The notes beneath the pieces were generated by a model. The model was given only the letters and a program-made list of their open reading frames with translations. It searched no databases and was not told where the DNA came from. This document shows, piece after piece, positions 49,655 to 61,447 of a DNA stretch of 64,000 nucleotides. Source of the DNA: Pinguiococcus pyrenoidosus (lineage: Eukaryota; Sar; Pinguiophyceae; Pinguiochrysidales; Pinguiochrysidaceae); the NCBI GenBank assembly GCA_019677205.1, contig JAAMXY010000040.1:248001-312000 (forward strand), in the 5' to 3' direction. Both the position numbers and the translations under genes were made by a program. Position 1 is the first letter of the stretch. Each line of letters opens with the position of its first letter.

Positions 49655-52469
49655 CTATTGCTGTGGAGAACTAGTGCTGCCTTCACAGTCTGCATCGTCT
49701 TGATACGAATCCGTCGATTGGTCCTCGATGAGATATGTAAGGTCCCGTCCTGCCTCTTCCTGTGCTATGCCTCTCACGATCCACTCGTCTGCAAGCAACT
49801 GCGCCGCCGTTGGTCGCTTTACGGGATCTATGCTCAGCATCCTCTTGAGGCACGCCAGGAAAAGCTCTTGGTCTTCTTGGGCCAAAGAATCTGCCTCTTG
49901 CTCAGGCTTTGAAGACAGGTGGAGCCGTTGGCGGAGGGACGTTTTCTTCCGGTAGAGGAGCAGCACGGCCTTGGACGCACTCTCTGTTCGCTCGTAGATG
50001 ATGTTGTAGCCACTAAAGTATCGTGCAGAATCGGTGCCTCTTCGTATCATGTCGTCCGGAAACTTGCCGCAGATGCTACTGATCCGAGCTAGCATGCTCG
50101 GAATTCCGTCGTTCTGGAACAGCACGTAGCCCGTGAGCAGCTCCGCGAGCATGGCTCCCAGCGACCAGATGTCAATTCTGCCGTCGTAGGGAAGGCCCAA
50201 GCAGACCTCAGGAGCGCGATACGATCTCGACTGCACATAGCTGGAAAGCCGGTCCGTCGTGTAGCACGACGAGCCGAAGTCTATCAGCTTCACTTTAACC
50301 CGGGAATACGATTCGATGAGAATGTTCTCGGGCTTGATGTCACAGTGCATGATCCCCAAGGAGTGCAAGAACTCTAGCGCCGTGAGCGTCTGGCGAGTAA
50401 CGTGGCAGAGCCTCGGTATCGTGAAATATTTCTTCGACCCGCTCTCGCGAATGTACTTGTTGAACTCGTACAGATTTTCCCTCAGAACCTCCGTCACAAG
50501 GAACAAGTGCTCCCGGTAGTAGAACGTGTCTAGCAAGGTCAGGATGCGCCGCTCATCGGGGTCGCCGGCCGCATTCAGGCGCTGCAGCAGCTTTATCTCG
50601 TCGAGGCTTTGGTCGAAGAAGTCCTTGTTGTTCTTCACCATCTACGCCGAAGCAACCGATGATTCCCGCTCGTCAAGAGGACGGTGCCAGGATCGCACCT
50701 ACCTTGAGGCATACAGAGCTATGTCGCTCGTCTGGCGCTGCCCCGCCGTATGCTTGCCAAATCTTCGCGTCAGCTAGCTCAGTGTCGACGGCCAGATCCT
50801 TGCATCTTACGGCCACGCTGAAGGCTGCGCTTCCGAGGAGCTCTTCAACCTCGTAGCGCCCGGCGATGACCTCGCCAACACGCGGAACGTGCTCCGACGT
50901 CTCCTCAAAGCCTGTGGAGAAAGGATCGTGGATGACTTTCAGCTGGAAGCACCCGAGGGTGCTTCCCGCCTGGCAGTGCGTTCCGCAGTCATCCGAAGCT
51001 GTACTGAGAGGATCGTACACCGTGCTGTCGCCGTCCTCGTCTCGGAGAGAAGCTCTTCCTTTCCCCTTGCTTGCCCGCGCTCCTTCCTCCAGGTCAAAGA
51101 ATTCTTCCTCGCTGATGGGAACGATGACGTAGCCTGTGAAGCGCCTTAGAACGGGCCAGGGGGATGGGGCAGTGATCCTGGGCAATCCGTATGGGAGATA
51201 CCTGGGTCCATATCATCTCGCCACTCATCCTCAACTTCATCGGAATCCTCCTCCCAGGTCGTCTGTGCCGCTGCCAAGATGGCTTCGAGCAGGACCGGCG
51301 CGCCGTGATCGTCTTCGACGGCAAAGCTTGGCGCGTCCTGAGAGGTGCTGCTCCTGATGGCATCTCCTGTCGGTGCCTCTTCGCCCTGAAGGTCCACCGT
51401 GGTGCTTCCTGCCGGCAAGGCACCGCTGTCCTCGTTTCCGTCAACGTCCCTGGGGCAATCGCTGGCATTGCCACCGTCGTCGCCGCCCGTGTAGGCTTGC
51501 ATCTTCTGGCGCTGGCGCTCCTGCCACTCCTCATGGCCAGGGTAGCCCGGAGGGACGTACGAATCATCGTCTTCGATAGGCTCGTCTTCTTCGATTTCCG
51601 CAGCATGGCTCTGATCCGCTGCAACATCCACGGGCGGCGGAGGCGTGCTGGCCGCCCGTCTCTCTAAGCTATCTTCCTCCGCGGCTCCGTGACTCAGCTC
51701 GTCCGGTCTATCTTGTCGTGCTGGCGCCCGCGGGAGCTGCCATTGTGCATCGCCTTGGCTCCACTGGGACGTCCCCGCAGCCTTTGCAGCAAACGCGGCA
51801 TCTGCGAGCAAGCATGAGAGGAAGTCCTTCTCCAATGCCAGGGGAGCTCAGATGGAAAAGGCCTCAGCCCTGCTTGAGCAACTCACCAATGATGTCGTAG
51901 TACCCAGCTTCTGGCTTGCTCCATTCTCCAGGAGGCGATGTCTCGTTCCCAGGCGCGCCCTCTTCCCGCAGCAGGGGTTAGGAGCAGATGCTAAAAGGCA
52001 GCATCGCTCCCAGGGGAAGTACCTGTTGCCAGCGGAGCGGCCAAGGCGCGCAGACAACTGTTCTGCAGGGCCTCGCCGGCGCTCGTGGCAGAATCACTCA
52101 GCAACTCCGCAAGTAATCGCCTGTAGTACACTTCCCTCGGGCTGAACTTCGGCGCTTCGCCTAGGTCGCCCTTGAGCGCGGTATCCTGCGGGTTGCGGAG
52201 CGCGTGAGAGAAGCAAGCGCGGGTGTGCCGAAGCAGTCCTTTTGGTCTCTGTCCGCCCCTGCGCAGGCGCTCTCCCAGTCGCAGCCGGCGTTGGGTCCCT
52301 TCCCCTCGCCCAACAAAGGGCTTCTCTGACGCGCCACGAACCTGGAGAGCCATGGCTGGGCCGCGTTGCGCGCGGCCGGTGCGAAGGATCCCTTGGCTGC
52401 GAGAGATGTTGCTTCGGCGGGAACTTCGTTCTGATCCTGTGTCTGGATGTGTTCAAACTTGTAGGCCAT
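49655..52469 (-). CDS. DYRK-family protein kinase, plant-type
   Basis: Six exons close in phase to 794 residues: 52469-52342, 52141-52023, 51961-51887, 51846-51202, 51133-50703 and 50641-49655. The N-terminal 400 residues hold the short conserved block EWSKPEAGYYDIIG, acidic low-complexity segments and GYVIVPISEEEFFDLEEG. CFQLKVIHDPFSTGFEE follows; this mirrors the DYRK-plant subgroup N-terminal homology region. The kinase starts GEVIAGRYEVEELLGSAAFS, with the catalytic Lys in VCLKMVKNN. The catalytic loop is HCDIKPENILI, and the metal loop is DFGSS. The activation loop SYVQSRSYRAPE carries the Tyr that DYRKs autophosphorylate. These kinases regulate growth and cell-cycle targets. The first two exons rest on phase and faint similarity, so the true 5' end is less sure. 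It lies 201 bp head-to-head from the PHD-MYB gene. Confidence 0.88.
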
Positions 52470-52670
52470 AGCACAGGCGAACAAAGGGTCCAATCAGCTC
52501 CTTTTCCAATATTTGAAGTGTCCAGGCGTGGCTCCACAATCCTAAGGGGCCGTCCAGGAAAGCCGCCAAGAAGTGCCCCGGACGGCGCGAAGACGCCCGA
52601 CTGTCCTGCAGATTTGCGCCACGCGAGAGAGCGAAGGCGCGGCCCGCCTGGCGTGGTGCAAGACGCTGTG

Positions 52671-55600
52671 ATGATGCGTGGGGACGGCGTGGCGGACATG
52701 GAGGTAGGAAATCGCTTCGTCCGTACGCACGCGCCAACTTTGTGGCGGATTCTGCCCCACAGACGTTGTCTTGTGGTCAGAACGCGCCTTTGACGCCCGT
52801 TGCCTGGCTTCTCAGGCGCCGCCGCAGGACGCAAGCAAGTGCTACGTGTGTGAATCGATGCTCGACGAAGAAAGCATCCTTCTGTGCGATGGCTGGCAGT
52901 GCGCAAGGGAGTGCCACTTTTACTGCGCTGGGCTCAGCGGGGTTCCCGATGGCAGGTTGGATCCCAATGTTGCGCGCGCGCCGCTCCCTCACGACGACTG
53001 ACTCACAAGTCTCTGCAGCTGGTATTGCAACGCGTGCTCGTCGGCGCACAACTTCGTGAGGTCAACTTCGTCGATTTGTCCGCCGCCGTCCTGCGTCGCA
53101 ACCGTGCCGGACCAGCGTGGCAGCGAATGCGTTCTACGGCGGTACTTCGAGCTGGTGGACGACGAATGCAAGGCGCTGGAGTGCCGCGGGGACCTCGTCG
53201 CGCGAGCCGTGTATTCGGAGATTCTCGCCAATCGCATGCTGCAGAAGCGTTGCGACGTGCTCATGGAGACGGCAGGCCAAGCGCGGTTGTCGGCTTCGGA
53301 GCTCCAGTCTCTCAGCGCCAATGCTGTCCTCGGACGCTCCATCCGTCTCTACTGCCCGCTAAATGGCGCAGTGTACTATGGGCGCATCCTGTCGCGGCGG
53401 GATCTTGACAGGAGTTGCGAAACAGCCCTAGAAGCATGTCCCACCAGAAGCGTTTTCGATGGCGAGGAATTTCTCGTGAGATTTTCGGAGGGGGCGCAAG
53501 GCTTCAGGGAAGCCTTGCTCCGATGGATAGTCCTCGAGCAGCACCAGGTGCAGGTTGCGGGGGACATCCTCTGGGCAAGAAGCTCCCGGTCGGAAGAGAT
53601 GCAGCTTTCCTGTCGGGCCCATCATGCCGCGCAGGCTTTCCATAGAAGCCGTCTAGAGATGTTATCAGCCCCGGAGAGAACGGCCCAACGCGTTGTCTTC
53701 TTCAGCATGCCCGAGGATAGCTCCGAAGCCTTGGACCTAGACCTCGTGCCGTTTGCAGAAGGATGGGACAACTTTCAGAAGGGCAAGACCGCGGACGGCC
53801 TGGCGTTCGAGGACGCCCTCACAACTGCGGAAATTGCGCAGGTGGCAAGCGGTGCGGCGCTCGGCCAGGCTGAACTGCAAGAGAGAAAGCGCATAAGGCG
53901 GGTGAACGCGAAGGCCTACAGGCTGGGGGCAGAGACTTCCGGGTGGCTCGCGCTGGAACCGCGATCCTCCGCATCGCCGCACCTCCACAGCTCGGCAGGC
54001 TCGGGAGTCGCAAGCGTAGATCAGTGCTTGTTGAAGCTGCAGGGAGAGCTGGATGTGCAGCAGCAGCTGTCGAAGCGGAAAGCCGCAGTCGGGCTCGGAG
54101 CGAGCTACGGAGCCATTCCGATGCTGGTGCGGATGCAGAGGAGCGAGGGACCAACCGGCAGCAAAGCCAGGAAGCTCGTGGAGGCGTCGCTTCGGGCCCG
54201 GATGGATGGGAGCCTGGTGCTCGGGCAGCGGCGTGCGGAGAAGAGCATGCCGCCCAACAGCCCAGAGAGCAGCATTGTCACGGAGGATGAGAGTATAGAG
54301 GAGCCCGATTTCGTGGAGGAGGAAAGCCCGGACGGCAACGTGGTTGAAGATGAGGATGCCGTCGCAGGAGAGGGCGCGGCGCACCGCCCTCCGGAAGATG
54401 ACGTGGCCAAGCTTCTTGACGTCATCAAGGCGCGAGGGCTGAGTGTGAGAGATCTGACCAAGCATCTGGAGCGAACGGACAAGAAGACGGAGCTCACGCT
54501 TCCCGAGAGCGCTGCGACGACGCAAGTATCGGAGAGCCCCCGAGTCCTCAAGGAGGCCCCTCGCGCTCCCCATCTTGCCGATGATGCCAGAATTGCATTG
54601 GACGCCGGCGCGTATGTTGCGGTGTCGGACGATGACGAGACTTCCTCAAGCGCAAGCTTCGAGGATGGGGCGCTCGCAACGGAGGATGCCGCCGTCGCAG
54701 GCGCGCCACCTCCCGCTCAGCGTCGCGTTCGCGGCCAACCCGAAGGGCAGGTCGAAGGCGTCGTCGCCACCGCGGCCACTGCCGCGGTCTCAAGGCAGTC
54801 TCGTCGACTGGCCGCCAATCCGAAGCCAAACTTTTACGGCCTCGGGCACAACAATCCAAGACTTCCGAGCTTGGGACCTGTGCACCTGCGACATCTGCCC
54901 CTCACGCGCAATCCGGTGAAGGGTCGGTGGACCAAAGCAGAGGAAGTCAGGTGAAGAAGTGCACGCTAGGCCCTGCCTGACTGCTGCTGTACCTGCCTTT
55001 TTGCTGATCTGCCCTCTTCGGTCGAATCGCACAGGTTGGAGGCTGCCGTTGAGGAAACGAAGCCCGTGGTGTCGGACCTTCTCGCGGCGTCGAGCAACGA
55101 TCACGCAGAAGCACACGCGAGGCGATGGCAGATAGTCTCGCGCGATTTCTTCTTGGGGACAAGGACTCCAGAGCAGTGCAAAACACGATGGGAGAGGGTC
55201 GTGCAGCCCGGGCTCATCAAGGGGAACTGGACTGAGGAGGAAGACCAGGCCATTCGGGAATGTATCGACAGCGGCATGACAAAGTGGTGCGAGATTGCAA
55301 AGCACGTTCCAGGACGGGTCGGCAAGCAGTGCAGGGAACGTTGGCACAATCACCTTTCGCCCACCCTGAAGAAAGGGCCATGGACGAAAGAAGAGGACGA
55401 CCTCCTCATGAAAGCGCAGGCCGATCTGGGCAACAGTTGGACGAAAATCGCAAAGCTCATCCCAGGCCGATCTGAGAACGACGTCAAGAACAGGTAATCA
55501 TCATCTATCACACGGCGCACATTAGTGAAGCCTCAAGCCCGTCATGACAACGCTCCGCTCGATTGTGTAGGTGGAACAGTGCTTTCCACAAGCGAGGGCG

Positions 55601-55787
55601 AAAGCCACTCGCGACTGGTCCACGCAAGAAGAGGAAGTACAATCGTCGACGTCAGCTCGGCCAGCCTTTCACGCCCATCGCAGCAGCCTCCCCTGCAGCT
55701 GGAGACGCTAGCGATGAAAAGCCAGAGAACCTGATCCGCTCGTTCGCCACAGCCGTGCGCCGTAGCACCTCATGTGACGCCATTTGA
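52671..55787 (+). CDS. PHD-finger / PWWP-like / 3R-MYB chromatin protein
   Basis: Exons 52671-52703, 52828-52955, 53019-54950, 55035-55493 and 55571-55787 close in phase to 922 residues; the first exon is the weakest. A PHD zinc finger (about residues 14-60) runs from CYVCESMLDEESILLCDGWQ through CHFYC to WYCNAC. Around 170-230 a Tudor-like segment reads GRSIRLYCPLNGAVYYGRIL. GDILWARS and QRVVFFSMPEDSSEALDLD then suggest a degenerate PWWP fold; both are inference. An acidic linker follows. Three MYB repeats close the protein (about 690-860): GRWTKAEE, then KGNWTEEEDQAI with CRERWHNHL, then KGPWTKEEDDLL with ENDVKNRW. The tail has a nuclear signal PRKKRKYNRRR. 3R-MYB factors bind MSA-type promoter sites in cell-cycle genes in plants. 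Likely a chromatin-reading transcription factor. Confidence 0.87.
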
Positions 55788-56770
55788 GGCTCGTCTGCGA
55801 AGACGGAGCGCGCCTTCCTGCTCTGGCAAAGTGGATGCATAGAGCACTTAAATTCGTCCCTTGGTGCCACTTTGCGCCAATGCAAATGGACAGATCCACA
55901 GCTTCACCATTTACAGTGCCAGACAGTGTCTAGGACAGTGTATATACACGTATGTATAGACTGCATGTATAGATTCGGTGGCAAGGAGAAGAACAGTGCC
56001 CTTTTCTCCACCCTTTGCCACAGCACATCCATCCGTTGCCTCGCCCTTTCATCACCATGCCAGAAGAAGTGGACTTTCAGATCATACCACAGTGCAGGCG
56101 AAAAGACCGCACGACACCTTCAGATCTCACAAAAACAGTAGAGAAAAGACCAGTTTACGTCCGTTGTGAGCACAACGACGCCCAACGTCAAGCCTCGAAC
56201 ATAGGCAACAAAGATAAGAACACCTGGATGAGGTATCTATTAAGTCAACCGATGCTTCAACATGCAAAACCAAAAAATGAGAGAGTAGAAGCTTCACGAC
56301 GGGAGGAAAAGATCTTTTGCAGCGGTGTGACAAAGCAGAACCAAATCATGTCCTACACGTTGCCAGGCAGTTGAGAGGAAAAAACAAATAACTACAAAGG
56401 CTTTCACAAAAGCCATTAGTCTTTAGTTAAAGACTCTCGACCAAAAGCAAGAAAATGACTACTTAGCCATCTCAGTACTAATGTACATGTTGATCATGAC
56501 AATCTTTGCTGCACTTCAGGCTGTAGTCTTCTTTCTCAACCTGGACATCATCAAAAAGACGAAGACTGCGAGAGTACCTCTCGGTATAACTTAATGCATT
56601 GCTAGATTTCGAAAGCATATCCGCACATTCGGAATAGATCAAACCGCTGCTTCACGTAGTTCTCTAATCAAGCCTCATCAGATCTAGGATTTCATACAAA
56701 TTTGTCTTGTACGGATGTCAATCTTGAGAAAAATATGCTCGTTCTGTCCTGAGAGAGTTTAATAGCTGTA

Positions 56771-56824
56771 TAGACTTTACAAATGTCATAGACTTTACAA
56801 ATGTCATAGACTTTACAAATGTCA
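56771..56824. repeat. 18-bp tandem repeat, three exact copies
   Basis: The unit tagactttacaaatgtca occurs three times in direct tandem, inside the AT-rich island. No coding potential. Confidence 0.95.
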
Positions 56825-57524
56825 GATAATTGGTAAGAGCAAAACTATCTTAGGGACAAAAAGTAAAGTTGGCAAAATGCGGCAAAAATATAAAGAATCC
56901 TTAGCAGGCGGACTATGTATGCCATGATCAACAAGTAAAAATGCAGTAACATACCTTTAAAGGTCCCTTGCAATAAAGCCGGCAAACCACACGACTTAAT
57001 GCCTTGCCAGAGCAAGCAAAACATTCACCTTTCCATTACAGTCTTGATGCTGGCCGAGGAACTCACAAAGATACAGCACACAACTTCCCAATAAGTGTGA
57101 TTGAGTCTTCTTACTTAACACCGAGTCCAGATAAGAAGGTACAATTCGTATCTGTCCACTTAGTACTTTTCTACGTGTTGCGCCGCATCTCACGCCTCAG
57201 AGAGTGTGTCTACTGAGCTGCCGTTTTGCTAGGAGAATCTAAGATGTAAGATCTGTACAAGAAAAAGGCACTTGCGACGAGTTTTGGTCTCATGCTCCAA
57301 ATTTGGCACGCTTAACTTCGCCAAGAAAAATGTACCTTCTTTTCTCGACTCGGTGTTAAAAAAAAAATGCCGAGACGATTTTATCAGCATTCATTATAGT
57401 TTTAAGATTCACTATCTTAGATACGACGCTACCACGGCTTCTGAGCACTACAGTAAAGTTACTAAGTTTTTAAGAAGATATACTGAGTGGTAGTACCATT
57501 GTAATTGATTTTTTTACTGGGCAG

Positions 57525-57761
57525 ATGATCACAATCTTCTGTCTAAGGGAAAGAGCGGGGATGGGTCTTCACGAGGTTTTTAACATGCATGGATATTGGC
57601 CTAAAGACGGGGAATCTCCAAGGCTTATATTGTGTGCATCGCATCTTCTTAACCTGGTATGTGAAGATATTGCGACCAAACGGGAAACCACGATCCTGGT
57701 AAAAGCTTGCAGAAAGTTTGTCTTGTATGCAGGCGCCTACGTATACCCACACGCTATTTGA
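57525..57761 (+). mobile_element. Possible hAT/DUF659-type transposase relic
   Basis: A 78-residue frame contains LILCASHLLNLVCEDIATK followed by LVKACRKFV. That resembles the CA-x-H-x-L-N-L-x-x-x-D segment of hAT-like and DUF659 transposases. There is no long frame around it, no terminal repeats were found, and the surroundings are AT-rich. If real it is a decayed fragment. This is a weak call on one motif. Confidence 0.3.
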
Positions 57762-58439
57762 TCAGAAGCGTCCAAAGGCCAAGGCGCCACGCAACCTCTT
57801 GAGCAGTTCCCCGAAAGAAGCATTCACTTTTCCTACGAGCACTGCAAGAACATCGGTGAGGCCCAAACGAGCAACATGTATTTGCTTGTTGTATGCTCAA
57901 TGCATCACGAGTCTGGGGAAGATCGAAAGCCTCCTGGAGACGACACTCATTGGTTTGAACAGACTATCACGGAAGGAGGCGCCGTTTTCGTAAAGGCTAC
58001 GTGGCTACACCATGTACTGAGATGAGAGCTCTCTCGCTTGCGATATTGGCTCACTGACCCTAAGCCATTCCGAATCTGATTTTCGTGAAGAGAGGAAGCA
58101 AGTTCTCGACTCAATGGTAGCTATCCGAGTCCTGTGGTCAAAGCTACAGGCTCAAAGCGGGCCCTTCGTCGGGCATGCCGCAGGGCGCCTTACCGAGTGC
58201 TGTGCGCGCGCAATTCGCACTTGCTGTGACTGCTTGCACTTCAGCCGACTTGCTAGTACTTTTTGCCACTGTGCTTTCTGCCGCGCGGAATGCCAGATTC
58301 AACTGGTTGTCCGGCGGCAAAGAGAAGCAAGGGCTTGCCGGGAGATGGCACCACTGGCGGTGTAGCTGAGCACCACATTTTCTGATGTGTATCTGGAACG
58401 TTCTTTCCAGAGCGCTTGAGAAGCCGTCTAGTGTCGGCA

Positions 58440-58670
58440 ATCAATGTTGGATATCGATTACGATTGGCACAAGTGATCATAGCATTGGTCATATGATCGA
58501 TTGTGACAATCGCTTGGGCTAATCGATCATATAATCAATTAGTTGATTCGATTTCATCAAGCGCTTAAAGAAATCGGTCAAATGATTGGTTGTTCGGATT
58601 GGTTGGAGGCATCGATTCTCAGTAGCAATTATAGGATTGGTTGGTAGGATCGATTAGCCGGTTCAATTCC
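58440..58670. repeat. Patch of degenerate atcgatt / gattggtt repeats
   Basis: Short motifs such as atcgatta, tgatcgatt, gattggttg and their complements recur many times in about 230 bp with varying spacing. It may be a decayed minisatellite. No gene is visible. Confidence 0.5.
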
Positions 58671-59226
58671 TCGGTCCGCAAGATTAGGTTTTTCCCCGCA
58701 GAGAAGGGCAGCCGATACTCCTGCCAGAGCAGGCAAAAGTAGTTCTCATTCATGACTCTGGTCGACGCCATCCAGGTGTTGAATCTCCGCTCGGCGGCGC
58801 TTTGAGGACTTCGGATCATGCGGAGCATATTTCCGCCCAAAGGATTCGTCGTAGTTCGTGAGTGTGTGAATTCGTGTCCTGCAGAGCGAACGCTCGGAAG
58901 GACGGTCGTTGAGAGCGCGTGCGGATCTTTTCTCGCGTGTTGTGCGGGAAAGATTTTGCGCGGGAAAATTGGACTACTGAGAAGCTGGATCATTGTCTTG
59001 TTTGGACGTTCGTTGATGTGTAGCCGACTCTATTGCTAACAGTACGACTACTGTACTGTACTTGCTTCTCGATTTTGGGCGATACTATCGAATTTGAATG
59101 CGTGACTCTTCCACTGTAACGCAATTGTATGACAGAACAGACTTGGCCAAAGAAAATATCACTTCTGTAGAATGGGGATTCCGCTGCCTTGCACCAACGT
59201 AATGATCATGCTGGTCCGGGATTGCG

Positions 59227-59261
59227 AACCCGCCGACCCGCCGACCCGCCGACCCGCGGAC
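59227..59261. repeat. (gacccgcc)n tandem repeat
   Basis: A short 8-bp unit is repeated about four times just upstream of the EF-hand gene. Confidence 0.85.
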
Positions 59262-59391
59262 CAATGTTCCTTGTGTTGCTCCTGTCATCCGAGCTGTCCG
59301 CCACCTTCGGCGGCTTGGCGGGCACATCGACATCGCGTGCTGTTCAGGAATCCAGGGACACGGTGGTGGCAGTCGTCTTCTGATTGACATC

Positions 59392-61280
59392 ATGGGGAAT
59401 GGGAGCTTCAAAGCAGAGCGTATGCCTACTGGGTGCCGATGGGATTGCCGCACCGTCTTTGGTCATGCGCCCCAGAAGATTGCCAGCTTCCTGAAAGCGT
59501 ATCACACGTCGCAAATAAGTCCTCTGCTGGACATGAATGAGTTTCGGAAGCTTTTCCGATTTCCCAAGTCAGACTCGGTCTTCCGAGCCTTCGACCTTGG
59601 CTCTCACGGAAAAGTGGAGGTGATGAAGATATTCGCGGCTCTCGCCCTCTGCTCTGCGTGCCCGCGGGGAACGAAGTGCAGCCTCCTTTTCGGGGTCTAC
59701 GACACGGACGGCAACGGGATTCTCACACAGCCGGAGGTGGTGCTCCTGGTGTGGAGCTGCATCTCTGCAATCTGCGCGCTGAAGGGAATGCCCCTGCCAC
59801 AGATGTCAGAGGTGGAGCAGATTGCCAAAGCCGTGTACCTTGAGGCAGACCGGACGAGGAAGCTGGACGGGCTTATCACCCACCGAGAATGGCTCACGTA
59901 CTGCCATCAGAATGAAGACATCGGGCGGCTCTGCAGTCTCTTTGACTCGCCACCCGTGGAGGAGAGTCCGCCGCCGAGCAAGAAGAAGCATCCCAAGCGC
60001 GTCGCGGGTACTTCCGGTGCCAACAAGGAAAAGAAAGCTGCGAAGAAACCCTTCCCTTCCCCTCCTGAGGTGCGTCACACGTGCTTGCGGAGGAGAGCGT
60101 GACCGGCTGCACACACTCGTTCTGATACGTTGTTGTATCTTGGATCAGACTGTGAGGCCGACACGTGATCGACGGCGGCCTGGCATATTGCAGATTTCCA
60201 AGCAGCGAGCAAAGCTGGTGAAACGCCGCATTGAGAATGCGTCGCACAACCTGTACGTGCATCTACCAACGACGCCATACACATCAGTGCAATGCTCGTC
60301 GAGCGGTGTAGGCTCACCGCCCAGCTTGGACTCCCTCCTGCAGAGCGTACTTCTACCCGTCCAACAAGGACGATGCGGCGGATTCGAGCTTCGCGTCCAC
60401 GAGATTCGACCCAACGAAGGAATACTCGTGTCAGTGGTCCAAGAGCGAAGTTCTCTCTGCCTACAAGAAGTTTTGCAGATGCGACAAGGATGGCAACGGC
60501 AGCATTGTGGCCCAAGAATTGAGCAGCATGTACGAGGGGCAGAAAGATGCCCTGAATTTTGTCATGATGCTGAATGCTCTGGATCAAGATGGTAAGGGCT
60601 ACCACAGCACTTGACCAAATCTGCGCTTCTGAAGACAACGCGACGCGAAGGGAATGGGGAAGTGTCCTTGCCGGAGTTTCTCAATTTATTCTTCGAGAAT
60701 GCGTCGGAGGAGGACAAGCTTGCGATTGACAAGTATATATGGGAGTACAAGGAAAGTCTTTCGCGGGACGCGGCCGAGGCGCAAATGGCACCTCCCAGTT
60801 GGTAGGTCACAAGGATGGCAGGGGCGACTCTTCCGAGTCGAATGCTCAAGGATTCCACAGGCTGACAGAGGAGCAGAGGGAGGAGCTTCGTGAGATCTTT
60901 CGGCTCTTCGACATGGAAGGCCACGGGTTCATCACCGTGCAGGATCTTGCAAAAGCAATGTCGCAGAATAATAGCATTGCTCAGAAGGACATCCTCCGTG
61001 CTTTCCACGAGGTGGGTGCTGCATCAGTTTCGCGGAGACCACTTGAAACCGCGGTCCGCAGATGGAGCGCTCACGGACGGTTTCCCAAGGTTGGCAAGAG
61101 GCAGAATCACGTGATGAACGTCGAAGACTTCGCCCTCACGATGAGCCGGATATTTGGTGAGTCGCGAATGGGGACATGCGTGTCTCGCGTCCGGACGTGG
61201 TCCTTGATCCTCTCAGGAAAACCGATAACATGCGACCGCTCCACGACCCTCAGGCTGCGACCACCGCATCGTCTCTCTAA
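59392..61280 (+). CDS. Multi-EF-hand calcium-binding protein, probably N-myristoylated
   Basis: Exons 59392-60069, 60149-60252, 60344-60591, 60651-60801, 60861-61011 and 61105-61156 join in phase; a last exon after about 61218 is uncertain. The start MGNGSF is a good N-myristoylation signal (Gly2). EF-hands in order: a degenerate FDLGSHGKVEV; a good YDTDGNGILTQPEV; a partial near ADRTRKLDGLITHREW; CDKDGNGSIVAQEL; LDQDGNGEVSLPEF, split by an intron after DQDG; FDMEGHGFITVQDL, a centrin-like hand with weak Ca ligands; and NHVMNVEDFALTM. A Lys-rich linker (SKKKHPKRV, KEKKAAKK) separates the first three from the rest. No kinase or other catalytic domain is visible, so it is probably a membrane-linked Ca sensor. 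Two frames are possible for the end; the one stopping at 61280 avoids overlap with the cullin gene but needs a phase change I could not place. Confidence 0.8.
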
Positions 61281-61447
61281 TGGGCAAGAAGAGCGCCCCT
61301 GCTGCTCATCGAGGGAGAAGACCGGGAGGGCGAAAGGCCAGTTACAGCCTTGTAAGAAGAGAACGATAGCTGGCCAAGCAGGAATCTTGTGTTGCATTGC
61401 TTCCGCTAGAACGTTGCATTCCGACGCTGGAGTCTATGGTGGTGGTC

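Larger units (their letters stand above)
55788..59391. other. Gene-poor region, partly AT-rich
   Basis: This is about 3.6 kb with no convincing cellular gene. The stretch 56360-57520 is markedly AT-rich compared with the rest of the window. It holds an 18-bp triplicated repeat (56771), a possible transposase relic (57525), a patch of degenerate atcgatt and gattggtt motifs (about 58440-58670) and a short (gacccgcc)n run near 59228-59260. The last part presumably carries the EF-hand gene promoter. Confidence 0.6.

Noticed and set aside
60802-60821. A 20-bp intron in the EF-hand gene
   Set aside because: GT and AG are present and the phase would close, but 20 bp is far below the other introns here; a 59-bp intron with the same donor and the AG at 60859-60860 also closes.
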